A stretch of DNA of 64,000 nucleotides, from contig JAHYIO010000003.1 of assembly GCA_020543525.1 (NCBI GenBank), positions 372,001-436,000 on the forward strand, written 5' to 3'. Within the stretch, counting starts at the first letter, position 1, and each line of letters opens with the position of its first letter. Of the stretch, positions 10,603 through 21,690 are shown piece by piece. Under the pieces are notes generated by a model that saw only the letters and a program-made list of their open reading frames with translations, searched no databases and had not been told where the DNA came from. The stretch comes from Coriolopsis trogii (taxonomy: Eukaryota > Basidiomycota > Agaricomycetes > Polyporales > Polyporaceae). The translations under genes were made by a program, and so were the position numbers.

Positions 10603-13422
10603 TCAGACGAGGCCCTTTATCATATCAGCTGCCTGTCATGACCGATTTAGCCATCACGATGGTATGAGAAAAGTGCCGAGGCGAGGCTTACCCTCTCAGC
10701 GATAGCGTAGATGGTGGCCACCGGGTGCGTCGCAATTATCATCGGAAACACAGACGCGTCAACCACCCTCAAGTTCGCTGTCCCGTATACCTTGAGCGTG
10801 CTCGGGTCGACGACACCGCCGACTTCGCGCGGGAGCATCGCTGCGGTGCCCACGGGATGATAGACCGTCCCAATGAACGTTCGCACATACCTAACAGATG
10901 ATTGCGAAGTGAGCGTCCCCTCTTTATCAGGCTTTGTGCAGACGGCGGACTCACTCCAGCCACTCGTCATCCGTGGTCAGGCTGCGAGAGGGCTCATGGG
11001 GTGCGATCACGTAGGATGCTAGAGGCTGGCTCTCCGTGATCTTCCGGGCGAATTTGGCGCTCTCGAGGGCCATCTGCGTGTCTGTGACAGCAGGTGATAA
11101 ATTCAGCCACGAACGTGTACATGGGAGGAACAACGTACCGAAGTCGTTGTCCAGGTACCTGGGATCAATGGCCGGGTGCCAAAGTGGGTCGCTCGAGTTG
11201 ATGTGCTGCGGAAAAGTCTTGTCAGAAGCGCGTTGTCGGACGAGGGGCGGATCGTGAACTCACTACGGCGCCGCGACTGAACGGATGCTGCAGGAAGTGG
11301 CGTGTCAGCTACAATAACCAAACGAGAGCGTTGCTACCCACCATCATAGCAGACCAGAGAGTGATGTATGCGGATTCTGGGTTGGGCGTGAGGGCTGTTC
11401 TGCCTCCCGTTGCGCACATGATATATTCCAGGTACGCGACATCGTCCGAGGCGAGCCAGTCGGCCTGCATCTCGTACTGTTTCCTCGTGAGCGGGGAGAG
11501 TCCGGGAGCGTGGACTAGCTTTGCCGCGCTGGTTTGTAAAGACGCTAGAACTTCCTTGGAAACGATGCTTTTCGCGGGTGGGAACATCAAGGCGAACTGT
11601 GCGGATGCAAATATACCTGTCCCGTTGGTCTTGCTGTCATGAGGGGTGAGGCGCTCTAACATGGGTCGTCAGACTGGGGGCGATAGTTACGTACTACATT
11701 GCTTCTTGTTCCGCAAGGTATGTAGGGTCGTTCCGTAGTCTGTCTGTACATCTTTGTCAGACGGACATTAGCAGTTTCAATGACATGCTTACCATAAGTT
11801 AAGAGTGTGTCGAGGACCTCGAAGTCCTGCGAAAGGAGCGTATGGTCCTGCACAATATGTCAAAACGCTGAGATGGCTAGATCTCGCTCTCCAGCGTAAA
11901 TCTCACCTGTAAGTTCTCACCGACGCCAGGTAGGTCGATAAGCGTCTTGATGCCCACAGACTGCAGGACCGTCTTATTCCCAATTCCTGAGGCCTTACAT
12001 CAGCAACGGCGAGTACGAATACGGCTCGAGACACACCGGAAAGCTCGAGCAGCTGCGGCGTCTGAATAGATCCTGCTCGATCCACTTCGTAAATGCCGCA
12101 TACATGAGTACGCAGAGCTTCGTACCTGCGGCAAGCACGACCTCTTTGCGAGCGTGCATAATGCCCGTGATCCCAGTGTGATTCACGGCTGTCACAGAGA
12201 CACTCGTAGCCCGCATAGTACCGACCGAGTGGGGCACAAAGTTGACTTTGATGGCCTGAGGACAATTAGGTTTTGTAAGTGGCGAACCCAGATAACAGAA
12301 ACTCACCTGAGTGCCGACGAAAACCTCCAAGTTTGGCCTATTGACGCTAATGTCATAGTACGTATTCGCAGCGTACGATCGCTTGCCACGGTACTTGACT
12401 CGATCGATGTTCATTTCGGAGTTGTACACGCCGGTTCCGTCGCCCATATACTGTTACGAAGTGAGGATCGAACAAACCACATTTCATCGAACGTGAAACG
12501 CACAGGGTCACTATTGGTCGGGATGCCGAGGGCATTCACGGTCTCGACATAAGGCGCCGTTATGTTGGAATAGAAAACATTGTACGATGCCTATTGGACT
12601 GGTCATTGGCGGAGAGCGGATACAGAACGGCACGAAGACACACCTGAACCGGCCCGGAGCGACCATGGTAGGCATTGAAGAGGGACTCCGTGACCTCTTC
12701 CGAACCAGGGAATAACTGCGTAGATGTCTGAGGCGACACAGCCTCCGTCTTCTTGAAATAAGGAAGCATGGTCTTCCAATTCCACCCCTTCGCACCGAGC
12801 TGTCACATCCGATTCGTTTAACCACCGAGCGTACACTTCCGCCGGTTCGGGACCGTACCTTCTCCCAGGCATCGTACTCCCTCACCGATGCCCTGTCCCA
12901 TGCCATGAAGTTGAGACCACTAGAACCACCTAGCATCTTTCCTCGCGGATACAGCAACGGTAGGTTCTTGAGCCCCGGCTGCGGGATAGTATAGAAATTC
13001 CAATCAAACGCTGGATTACCAATGGCCTGCCCGAACATCTCTGTGATTAACGTTCTGTCAGTGGGGATTTACGGGAGTCTTAGCGCAAGGGCGACTACCT
13101 GGGGTGTCAACGAGGGCTTCATCGGTGTAATGGACGCCCGCTTCGATAACGGCAACCGTGATGTGTGGATCTTCGCTCAGGCGCGTAGCGACTGCAAGAC
13201 CTGCCGTGCCGCCGCCTAAGGTGCGCATGAGCCGCCTGCTCGAAAGCAGTGAAGAGGATACCTTACCGATTATAACATAGTCGAAAATTGGGGGCCGATT
13301 GCCTGCGAGCGTATGTATGAGATAACGCGAAGTGCGATCGTGAAATACTCACTGAGTGCCTGCGACGAGGCATAGACGAAACAGGGTAAGGCCGAGACCA
13401 GAAGACAGAGACGACGATGCAT
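10603..13422 (-). CDS. Secreted GMC oxidoreductase, copy 3
   Basis: The third tandem AA3-type flavoenzyme. The ATG at 13422 starts a signal peptide (MHRRLCLLVSALPCFVYASS). After an intron, IFDYVIIG joins to the [16 protein letters not shown] FAD motif. [20 protein letters not shown] and [20 protein letters not shown] are strongly like copy 1. The catalytic C-terminal region reads [20 protein letters not shown] and [14 protein letters not shown], so both His positions are present. The protein ends AADMIKGLV with the stop at 10603-10605. Copy 3 is closer to copy 1 than to copy 2 in the signature block and in the C-terminal tail. The clustering, shared intron positions and shared promoter block point to local tandem duplication. 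Exact substrate is not predictable. Confidence 0.87.
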
Positions 13423-13485
13423 GCTAGATGGTGGCTCGGAGTGGGGAGATCTTCCACGGTCCCGTTCGGTTAGCGGTCGATCATA

Positions 13486-13492
13486 CATATAG
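13486..13492 (-). promoter_or_regulatory. TATA-like core promoter of GMC copy 3
   Basis: On the minus strand this reads CTATATG, about 65 nt before the ATG, preceded by ACGCCAGCCAGGAG. That corresponds to the conserved block upstream of copies 1 and 2. Confidence 0.5.
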
Positions 13493-14532
13493 CTCCTGGC
13501 TGGCGTTTCCCAGAAGGCCCCGACATGGACTGTGAACTTTGTCGAGCTGTTCGCACTGTCGGCGCCATAAGCGAGACATCGGGCTTGCAGGAGATATGAC
13601 GTCCAAGTCAAACATGCCGAAAAGTTCTCTGGCGCTGCATGTCTTTTGCCCGATCAAGGCGCGACAGGGGACGCTGCCATGAGGGTCTTGTGACGGGTCG
13701 CAGTCAGCGAAGGCGCTCTGTCCCGTAAACCTCGAAGCGCGATTGCTGTTATTTGGAAACATGTTCTCTGATTTGGAAGACTGGCTTCGGAATGAAATAT
13801 CAAGCAGGGTTATTCACTGTTGCTAGGAAAGGGCTAACGCAAACCTACGTGTGAGCACCGTGGCCGAGAAGGCGTTCGACCAAGTGACAGCTATGCATTC
13901 CAATCGCAACTTGAAGCAATCTTTACGCAGCGCAAAGTCGCCGTAGACTTCGCCGTGAGGAGATGGAGAGCATCAGGACCGTGTCGCATGGAGAGGTGTT
14001 TTGACAGATTTGATGCGCTTCACGGATGTTATAGGGCTCGGCTGGGACAGGAAAACGGCATTCTTATCTTGTGCGACCTGCGTGCGACGGTCACGGAGGT
14101 ATTCTAGGCCAAGAGCGGGGCATACTCAAGAGGCATGCGTCCTGGAACCATCGTAGTTGGTCATGTGTCCGCTGGCCATGGGTTATCCGCTCAAGTCGCG
14201 ATCGCAAGAGCTAGACCATAACGTAAAGCGAAAGCACTCACGCCGCAAGAATATTGGGATGTGTTCAGCACATGAAGTAGCAGGCTACAGTACGATTCAT
14301 GAGATGATGTCGAGGGGTCCGATCGTGTCTGCTGCTAGCCTGTGGAACGTTGAAGTAGCATTGAACGTTGAACTTGAAGCTTTGAAGGCTTGCGCACTTG
14401 CCGTATGGTGTGGGCGTCTGATTTCAAGACAAACAAGACCAAACAACCAGCGTTCAACGGGTGTGGCCCGAGGCCGCCGCGGCAAGCTGGCAGCAGCATT
14501 TAATTCTCTCAAGGCTACGCCCATGAGCAGCC
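13493..14532. other. Intergenic region between GMC copy 3 and FunK1 kinase
   Basis: About 1.0 kb of upstream sequence for two divergent genes. The GMC-proximal part retains weak similarity to the other GMC upstream regions (around 13697-13730). I see no further gene, tRNA or repeat. Confidence 0.35.
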
Positions 14533-17204
14533 ATGAGCCAAGACTGCTTCACGGACGCCTACCGGTAGGCTCGTCTTTACGGCTGCTACATGCTACAATC
14601 CGTGTCACCTCACAACGCTTTACAGGGCGCAGTGTGTCTACTATCCAAGTTGGATCGCTCGAGACATAAGGGAACATGACACATGCGACTTCGACACCTT
14701 TCTCAATTTTGCGCTTGAAAGAGTGGATGACAAGTCCGGAATCGATTCAGTTGAACGCCTAGAAAGCACGCTCGAGGTGATGGTGGACCTCTGCAATGTT
14801 GAAGAGTTCCAGAAGGTAGTAAAGGAGTAGTGCGTGAACCTTCTCAAAGCGCGATTGCTAGCAATGAACAATCTTGGTAGCTGTGAAACGGTTGCCAACG
14901 AGCACGGACGCTACGGCCCTTTCGTTGCGGCCTTCAATTTTGCATTCCGTCTCCTGAAAGATGTGAACGTTGAAGCATGTGCCTATCGTCCTCCTGACAA
15001 GATGGACATTCATTTCTGTAGGAATGCCGAAAAGGAGATCCGTGGCGTTCATGCAGGCGGCGCTGGCGACTTCCACGACTTGACGACGAAGCGCAAGCCC
15101 GACGTCATATTGACTTCTCTCGCCGTCTTGAAACGGGCATTTACACTGACAGAATACGAAGACCTGCTTCATTGTGTACAGGAGCAGCCCTCAGAGAACT
15201 TCACGTGGCACGATGTACTGTCGGCTTGGGAGTTCAAGCTCGTCGAGAAAACGCTGTCTCTGCCGGTCCCAGTCGACTACGATGTACCTCTGAAGACGCG
15301 GTACGACACGATGGGCATCAAACAGGAGACGAAGACACGCGAAGTCAAGGACTCGGCGGTCCGACCCCCCAGAGCCAACCAGCCGAGGAAAACTCGGCCT
15401 TCCCGCGGTCCAAGTAAGCATTAGTCTTGCGTATGTTCTCTTGACCTTCTCATCCTGTTTTCAGACGAGGCTGTCCTTCGTACGCTACGGAGTTTTAAGC
15501 AGAGAGATGCCCAAGCTCCAGCAGAGGGCCAGAACCAGCCAGCGGTCATCACGCAGGAGACTCGACCCGCCGCGTCCACTGCTCCTGCGCAAGAGGATTT
15601 TGACAAGGATAGACCGCCCCCGGCGATTCAGGCCGCCTTGTATGGCGCGGAGTTGCTTTCCCGGGCGCCAGCAATCTCCCACGCGATCAGCGTAGTGATC
15701 TTCGGTTCGTTATCGAGACTGTAGATTGGATACGACGACATTGACCTTTGCACAGATTCGGTTATCCATGTCTGGTGGTACGACCACGAAGGTGCCATAC
15801 AGACCACTGGACTTGATTTCCTTTCGGACCTTCCACGTTTCCTCGCTCTTCTCTTTGCGCTGCAGCGGTTCAATGTTGAAGACTGGGGCCTCATTTCCGG
15901 TTTCGACCTGGGGGGCATCAAGGCGCTCACAGAGGGAAAGAGGCGGATGGATCCTGCTCCTACGACGGTTACTGGTACCCGGCTTCGCAAGGTTATGGTG
16001 AAGACGGCTTCGCCGCTGTACAGGACCTTGGGCCTCAAAGGCAGAGGAACTTGGGTCGTCGAGTCTGCGTGTCCCACACTAGATGATGCGCTTCCACTGA
16101 ACAAAGATTCGCTGGTCACCAAGTTCTCGTGGGAGGACTGCACGAGGATACCTGAAGCCAAAATCATTGAGTTAGCCATCGAACGTGCCCATGGCAATCC
16201 GAAGGTTACGGAACATCTGCCGATAGTTGTGGACGAGAAGCAGTTCGACGGCTGTAACACAGCCGACGTACGTCGCAGGCTAGGCATCCCCCTTCGCAAG
16301 CGTCGCCTAGGATATGATGGGCAAGAGGTCGAAGTCTATCGCGTTCTCCGCGTCATCACGACGGACCGCCTCCAGCCTCTGCACAAACTCCAGGGTCGAG
16401 AGTTCCTTGATGTTTGGTTCCAGTGCACGGAAGGTACGTGATATCACCGATCATTTGTTACTTTCGAATGGCTCATGATCGGGTCGTCTTGCAGTGCATT
16501 TTCTGAACTGGAACAACAACATTCACCACAAGGACCCGAGCTTGAACAATCTCATGTATCGCAAGATGGGCGACAAAGTCTACGGTGTCCTCAACGACTG
16601 GGATCTCGCCGTTGACGCATCGCAGCCTCAGACACACACCGGATTTGAGGTGACCGGCACCATACCCTTCATGGCCATTGATATGCTGTCAAAGGAAGCT
16701 CTCAAGGGCCAGGTGCGCCATCTGTATCGGCACGATCTCGAAGCCATGTTCTATATCCTCGTATGGGCCCTCTGCTGCTACGAAGACACGCTTCGCTTGA
16801 ACCCTCTACCCGAGCTCTTTCGGTCCTGGATTACGGGGGATATGGAAGCTTGCCGTGCAAGCAAAGTCAACCTTCTTATGAAAGGTTGGGCAAGTGCTCC
16901 TCCGACCGCATCCTGGGGTCGCAGTGAACAAGCGGTCGCGTTCAGGCTGCTGATGTACTTCGGTGACGCTCAGTCAGCCCGAGATGCACAGCGGAGGGAG
17001 CAGTGGTATCGCCGGCAGATCGAGCAGATGAAGAGGTCCAGCACGGCGCAACCAGATGAGGCTCCCGGAACCGGTCGCGAAGCCGACGAACCGGCGAAAG
17101 TGTGGCAAGAATTTTGCGCTGTCGTGAAGCAGGCCATTGTCGAGGAAGCTGGCGAATGCCCCCATGAGCTGCCCCCTAGACTCGTGTCACTCTTTGGAAG
17201 CTGA
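14533..17204 (+). CDS. FunK1 fungal-specific protein kinase (possibly interrupted by TAG)
   Basis: A member of the FunK1 kinase family expanded in Agaricomycetes. The ATG at 14533 starts MSQDCFTDAYR and joins after one intron to AQCVYYPSWIARDIRE. The FunK1 N-terminal domain follows (KRKPDVILTSLAVLKRAF, ENFTWHDVLSAWEFKLVEK), then a linker and the kinase core: VWWYDHEGAIQTTGLDFLSD, LPRFLALLFALQRF, a catalytic-loop block HKDPSLNNLMYRKMG and YGVLNDWDLAV in place of HRD and DFG. RHDLEAMFYILVWALC follows, with the stop at 17202-17204. The catalytic Asp residues are kept. Read straight through, codon 14828-14830 is TAG, inside the N-terminal domain. Either this is a nonsense mutation, or the 54-nt stretch 14777-14830 (GT...AG, a multiple of three) is an intron whose splicing removes it. 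The donor is weak, so the functional status is open. Confidence 0.75.
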
Positions 17205-17362
17205 ATGGATGTATGATGGATGTGGTTTCGGACTTGTACGTATGTACAAAGATAGGTGTAGTTTGCGACTTTCGTCGAACAGTAAGCCCGGTAGAGCGGT
17301 CCGAGTGCCGGATAAGGGCACAGTTCTGTTGAGTGGGCTTGGGCTTGACCTGCACGACAACG

Positions 17363-18610
17363 ATGAGCGAACCAGACTCGGATATCGACAAAGGCAAGCC
17401 CGCCGTCGGTCGTCGCCGCTGCGCTCGTTGACCGACTTGTCCACAGCTCTCACTGCTCTTCGTCTACTCAGAGACACCTGCGCCGCCGCCATCGATGCTC
17501 TCCAACAGCCACTCTCCGTCACCCAAGCCTCGCTCCTACCTTCGCGCCCCACATGTCCAGTACTCTACAAGGACTACCAGTCACTTCTTACCCTCATATA
17601 CACATCCACAACGAAGGTCACCCTCGTCCTGCGACCCTCCGCTCCTGCGCCCACCGCTGCTCTCGCGCCCATAAAAGATCTCAGCACTTCTATCACATCG
17701 CTCGCGACATGTGCCTCCCTCTTCGACCTTCATGGCGCTACGCTCGCATCCGAAGCCCGCACCCTGGCGCGCGACGTCTTCGACGCCGTCCGTGCGCTCG
17801 CTGACATGTTCCTGGAGAATGCGGGAAACGAGTACCTGGTGCGCACGGGTACTGTCCACGATGTCATCGAGAAGGCGCGCCGCGACCTCCCTGAGAGCAA
17901 TCTCGTCGCTGTGAAGAGGCGATGGAAGGCTGATAGGGGGATGCTGGAGGATTCCTTGGAGGACATCAACAGTATGGTGGAGGGCGCCGGTCAGGAAGAC
18001 GAGGACAGCTTTGAAGGGGAGGAGTTCGACGAGGATCTGGATGACCTTGGGTTTGGCACGAGCAAGAAGATGTCCGAGATTGAAATGGAGCGCACAAAGA
18101 AGGTACGGTGATGTTTTTTCTGACCCGGTACTCCCCAAATAGCTCAAGGTCGTACAGGTACAACCGCTGGTACGGTTCGCGACGCTCTTGCACAAGCGAG
18201 TGGTACCAGACGTGTTGGGAAGTGTCCCAAATCCAGAAGGGATATCAGATTCATTGAACACGATTTTGGATACACTCCCTCCCCTGTCGCATTCGCTGGT
18301 CCTTTCGATAGAGGAAGTCGTGGCATCGCTATATGCTCCCCAAAAACCAGCCGCCCTCGCCGCTTCAGTAGCAGCCCTAGTGAAAGCGACACATAACCTT
18401 CACGCCTCCATCACCGATGAAACGCTCCTTCCGCGGGCGCAAGTAGACCTTGCCAAGGACATGAGTACCCTCAGTATAGCGGGTGCAAACGCTGGAGAGA
18501 AGAAGGCAAAGGACCCTCGGAAGTGGTTTGATTCATGTCTCATGCAAATCGATAAAGCTGCACGAGCTGTAGACGACATGGTGACGGATCAGCCAGCTAA
18601 TGCGACATGA
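17363..18610 (+). CDS. Cyclin-D1-binding protein 1-like (GCIP family)
   Basis: A helical protein resembling CCNDBP1/GCIP, a family linked to cell-cycle control in animals and of unclear role in fungi. The long second exon carries LTALRLLRDTCAAAIDALQQ, YKDYQSLLTLIYTSTTKVTL, TLARDVFDAVRALADMFLEN and NEYLVRTGTVHDVIEKARRD, followed by an acidic stretch (EDEDSFEGEEFDEDLDDLGF). After an intron it continues LKVVQVQPLVRFATLLHKRV and DPRKWFDSCLMQIDKAARAV, with stop at 18608-18610. The start is uncertain. The ATG at 17363 (MSEPDSDIDK) only reaches the main exon if a GC-AG intron (17394-17446) or a rare donor is used. An alternative is an in-frame upstream ATG near 17240. The family call rests on overall pattern only. 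Confidence 0.6.
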
Positions 18611-19005
18611 CATTGATACACTACGATGCGACCCGAGCTTGACCGAGGCGGCCAAACGTCTACAAGTACGTGGCCTCTCAATTTTAATGTGTGCGCGCAC
18701 CCAGGCGCGCAAGCCAGCAATAATGCATAGCCAGGCGTGATCCACTCAGAACGACACTGCAAGGTATTTCTGTGATCCTCGCGGTGTCGCGCCGCATTAG
18801 CTGTCTTGGCTGCACTCGAGGTTCGATCGCAGCATTTTTGTACGCCTACACACGGCCGCATACATCATTGATCCGGGCCTTCTCCCTCCATGTTTCTCCG
18901 TATCGCGCAACACATGCAGCAGCGATAAATTAGGGCCCCTTCGCGAGTAGCCTATAAGAGGCCGCAGAGGTTCCTAAAGAGACCAAAGCACCTGCAAACC
19001 TCAAC
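18611..19005. other. Intergenic region with TATA box upstream of the GMC relic
   Basis: About 395 bp without a gene. A TATAAG element at 18953-18958 lies about 50 nt before the ATG of the GMC relic, so its promoter is still recognisable. Confidence 0.4.
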
Positions 19006-20302
19006 ATGCCGAGAAAAATGATCACACCCGCTGCGTCCGCCGCCCAGACGTTCGACTACCTTATCGTTGGTGGAGGCACTGCCGGCCTTGCGCTCGCTAC
19101 TCGGTGAGTCTTGCACTCACCGTGCCCGATTTCGTCGCTCAGACGTCCTGTCAGGACTGACGGAAGACTCGGCCGTTACAGTCGGCGTCCTCGAAGCAGG
19201 AGAGTGGCACCGGGACGTCGATAGGCGAGTCTCACACTTGGGGCGATGGTATGCGCAGCAATGGGCAGGCCTGGCAGTCTCGACGCTGATGAATCCTGAG
19301 TATGACTGGGCCTTCAGGCCTGACCCTCAAAAGCATGCCAGCGACAGACGCATATGTCTACCTCGATGGGTTAGGAGCCAGTCCGGGGACAATGTTGCCC
19401 TGGCTGATGAAATTGCAGAGTCAAGAGACTGGGGGGTTCCTCGATGGTGAGAGTCATATCTATTATGCATTAAATGTCAAAATTAACACAACGTAGATTA
19501 ATTTCCTCGGGAATGAATCGGTGAGAGAACCGAGTCTCAACGCCTGAGTGCAGTAGCACCAAATTTAGAGCCTCAGCACGCGAGTACGATGGTGTACCGC
19601 GCACTCTAACTTTCCCGTTATCTTTCGTGTACTCACAACACGGCCTAATCATAGCAGTCGCAGCTCTAAGGAACCCCGAATTGAACTGGGAGGAGCTCCT
19701 CAGGTACAGGAAGAAGGTGCGTTGAGGAGTTTTGCATCGACGTTCTTACGCAGTCAGAGACAACGAGCCCGGTCCCCACCACCACTGGATCCGAACACGG
19801 TCGTACGTCTCCAGACTCCCAATGGCATGGTGATTTCGGCCCAATTGTGAAGAATTACTCGAAGCACTTCGTATTCTCGAACACGCGTGATCTCAGTTGT
19901 TGGTCGCCGTCGGGATGTTCGCTTTGAAGGTGTGCGAGACCGACCCGATACGTGGATGCGTCACACCTACACCTGAAGGGTGTGCCTTCGACGAGGCGCT
20001 CTTCGACTACGTCAGGAATGGTTCCCTTGGTTCGGTGTCGATGCTCCTCCGGGAAGATGGTGGTGTCGTCTATCCTGACTTGAGGGTGTACGGGACGGCG
20101 AACGTGCGAAGGGTGAGTCGAGATGTTACTGAGCAATGTTCGATGGGTCGCTGATGCTTTGGTTGACGCATCAATGGTGAGTGAGGGAGTCGTATCTGCT
20201 GGACGAGTGTCTGAATAAGAAACCAGGAGCTCGGAGCGCACATTCAAACTACATTATATGCGGTCGTCAAGAAGGCGGCTAATATCATCAAGGCAAAGTC
20301 GT
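19006..20302 (+). pseudogene. Decayed GMC oxidoreductase
   Basis: The sequence starts like a GMC enzyme: ATG at 19006, then [18 protein letters not shown], a good FAD-binding motif. The next exon (LTEDSAVTVGVLEAGEWHRD) cannot be joined in frame with a normal acceptor. NPEYDWAFRPDPQKHASDRR follows, but the GMC signature after it is degraded, and most of the substrate domain is missing or reduced to scraps (NPELNWEELLRYRKK, PNTVVRLQTPNGMV). The C-terminal block survives as MLLREDGGVVYPDLRVYGTA, lacking the first catalytic His context, and ends ANIIKAKS at about 20300. The whole relic spans 1.3 kb where intact copies span 2.8 kb. It is on the opposite strand from the three intact GMC genes. The family origin is secure; residual function is very unlikely. 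Confidence 0.8.
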
Positions 20303-21690
20303 AAGGTTATATATCCTTTGCTAGCTGCGAGGCATATTGGCGACACAATGCAGAGACCCAAGTATGGTAATCTGATGAAAGCGAAGCTCACGGGATATCT
20401 CGAAGCAGCTTGCCAGCAATGCTGTCTGGGAACGCTCCGTTCTGTCAACTTAAGCTTCAGAACCACCCTCAATTCCACACGGCATGACTTGTAGAAGCCT
20501 CTGCTTCTGGTTTGGAGGCCGGAGTGGCGGAAATAGTATGCCAATGTCCGTCGCAACCGCGGATCCGCGCGAGAAGGCAAGACACTTACCAGAGGCTCGG
20601 CCTGCGGAAAGAAGTGTGTGGGCGGATATTAAATTCTGAAGTTTGTTCGAGTCGCATGTATGCGTGTTCCCTCAGGTTTGCACGCAGCTCCCGTGAGTGA
20701 AGCCCCGGAAATATTGCTAGGATGTAGCATATTTGCATGCTGATATTTCCACACTGTAGGTACACCAAAGCATTTGTGCGCAAATGGAGAACCGTTTGTC
20801 CGTCCAGCCCTCAGTACTGTACCGTCTGCCTATGAGAGGTCCAGCTCGATAGCGTCGCCGCTCAGGATAATACGTTGCTGCGGGCAAGTTGAAATAGCGT
20901 TTGATGAACAATGACTTTGCGAATCACGACAAACTGCAAATGTTGCCCTTCCTTGTTGCCAAATCTTTGCACCTTTTCCCGCCGAGGTTCCGTCACTGGT
21001 GACCGCGAGGGCCAAGCGAGTGCTTTGATGGTTACTGTTCTCGCTAACGAATTGGGCCATTGTGGCGTTCGTCGCTTGTGCCGAGGGCTAGGCGATCACA
21101 AAGGTGAGCTTGTTTCGGTTGTCATAACGTTATTCCCAAAAGTCTATCATGCGCCAGAACCTCACTGAACTAGGTTGATGCTTTAGACACATTGCCATTC
21201 AAAGCGATTCAGAGGTACGCCGTGGAGGGTTGAACATTCTTTGCGTCGTAACTCTGCGCAGTATGTAAAATCTGACTTCGGCGATGCCGGCGACAGGCGT
21301 AAAGACAAATCTCATCTTAGCCAAGGCCGCCGTCGGGAAACCAGAGCCAGGGGTCGACAGCCAGGGTCGTGGTAACTATTGAATGGGCCCTAAGAATAGG
21401 CTACGAAGCGGTCAGTAACGTTAGGGTCCGCTTGGTTGGCACTAACTAGCCCAAATACCGCAGTGGGCCTCGTTTCAAGTGCACAGCCTTCTCAGCGAAC
21501 CGGTCGGTCGTGCGATTCTAGAAGATAGACCCGGGCTCTGGGACAGGAGACCGGTTGACCGCTGCTCTAAGAAAACTCGTTCGGGGACGCGTCAACATGC
21601 GTTCGCCTCTTTGCCGTCTCCCAGATGCTAGTTCGTCTAGCCACCGTCGCTCGTTGACCTTTATCCTCTCTTCACTCGCGCATACAGAGT
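20303..21690. other. 1.4-kb region without a recognisable gene
   Basis: I see only short open frames with no domain signature. The final 150 bp, pyrimidine-rich near the ATG at 21691, is likely the promoter of the downstream membrane-protein gene. Confidence 0.4.

Noticed and set aside
15628..16299. 223-codon minus-strand open frame
   Set aside because: Antisense to the FunK1 kinase exons.
17581..18261. 226-codon minus-strand open frame
   Set aside because: Antisense to the CCNDBP1-like gene, in a GC-rich exon that leaves several frames open.
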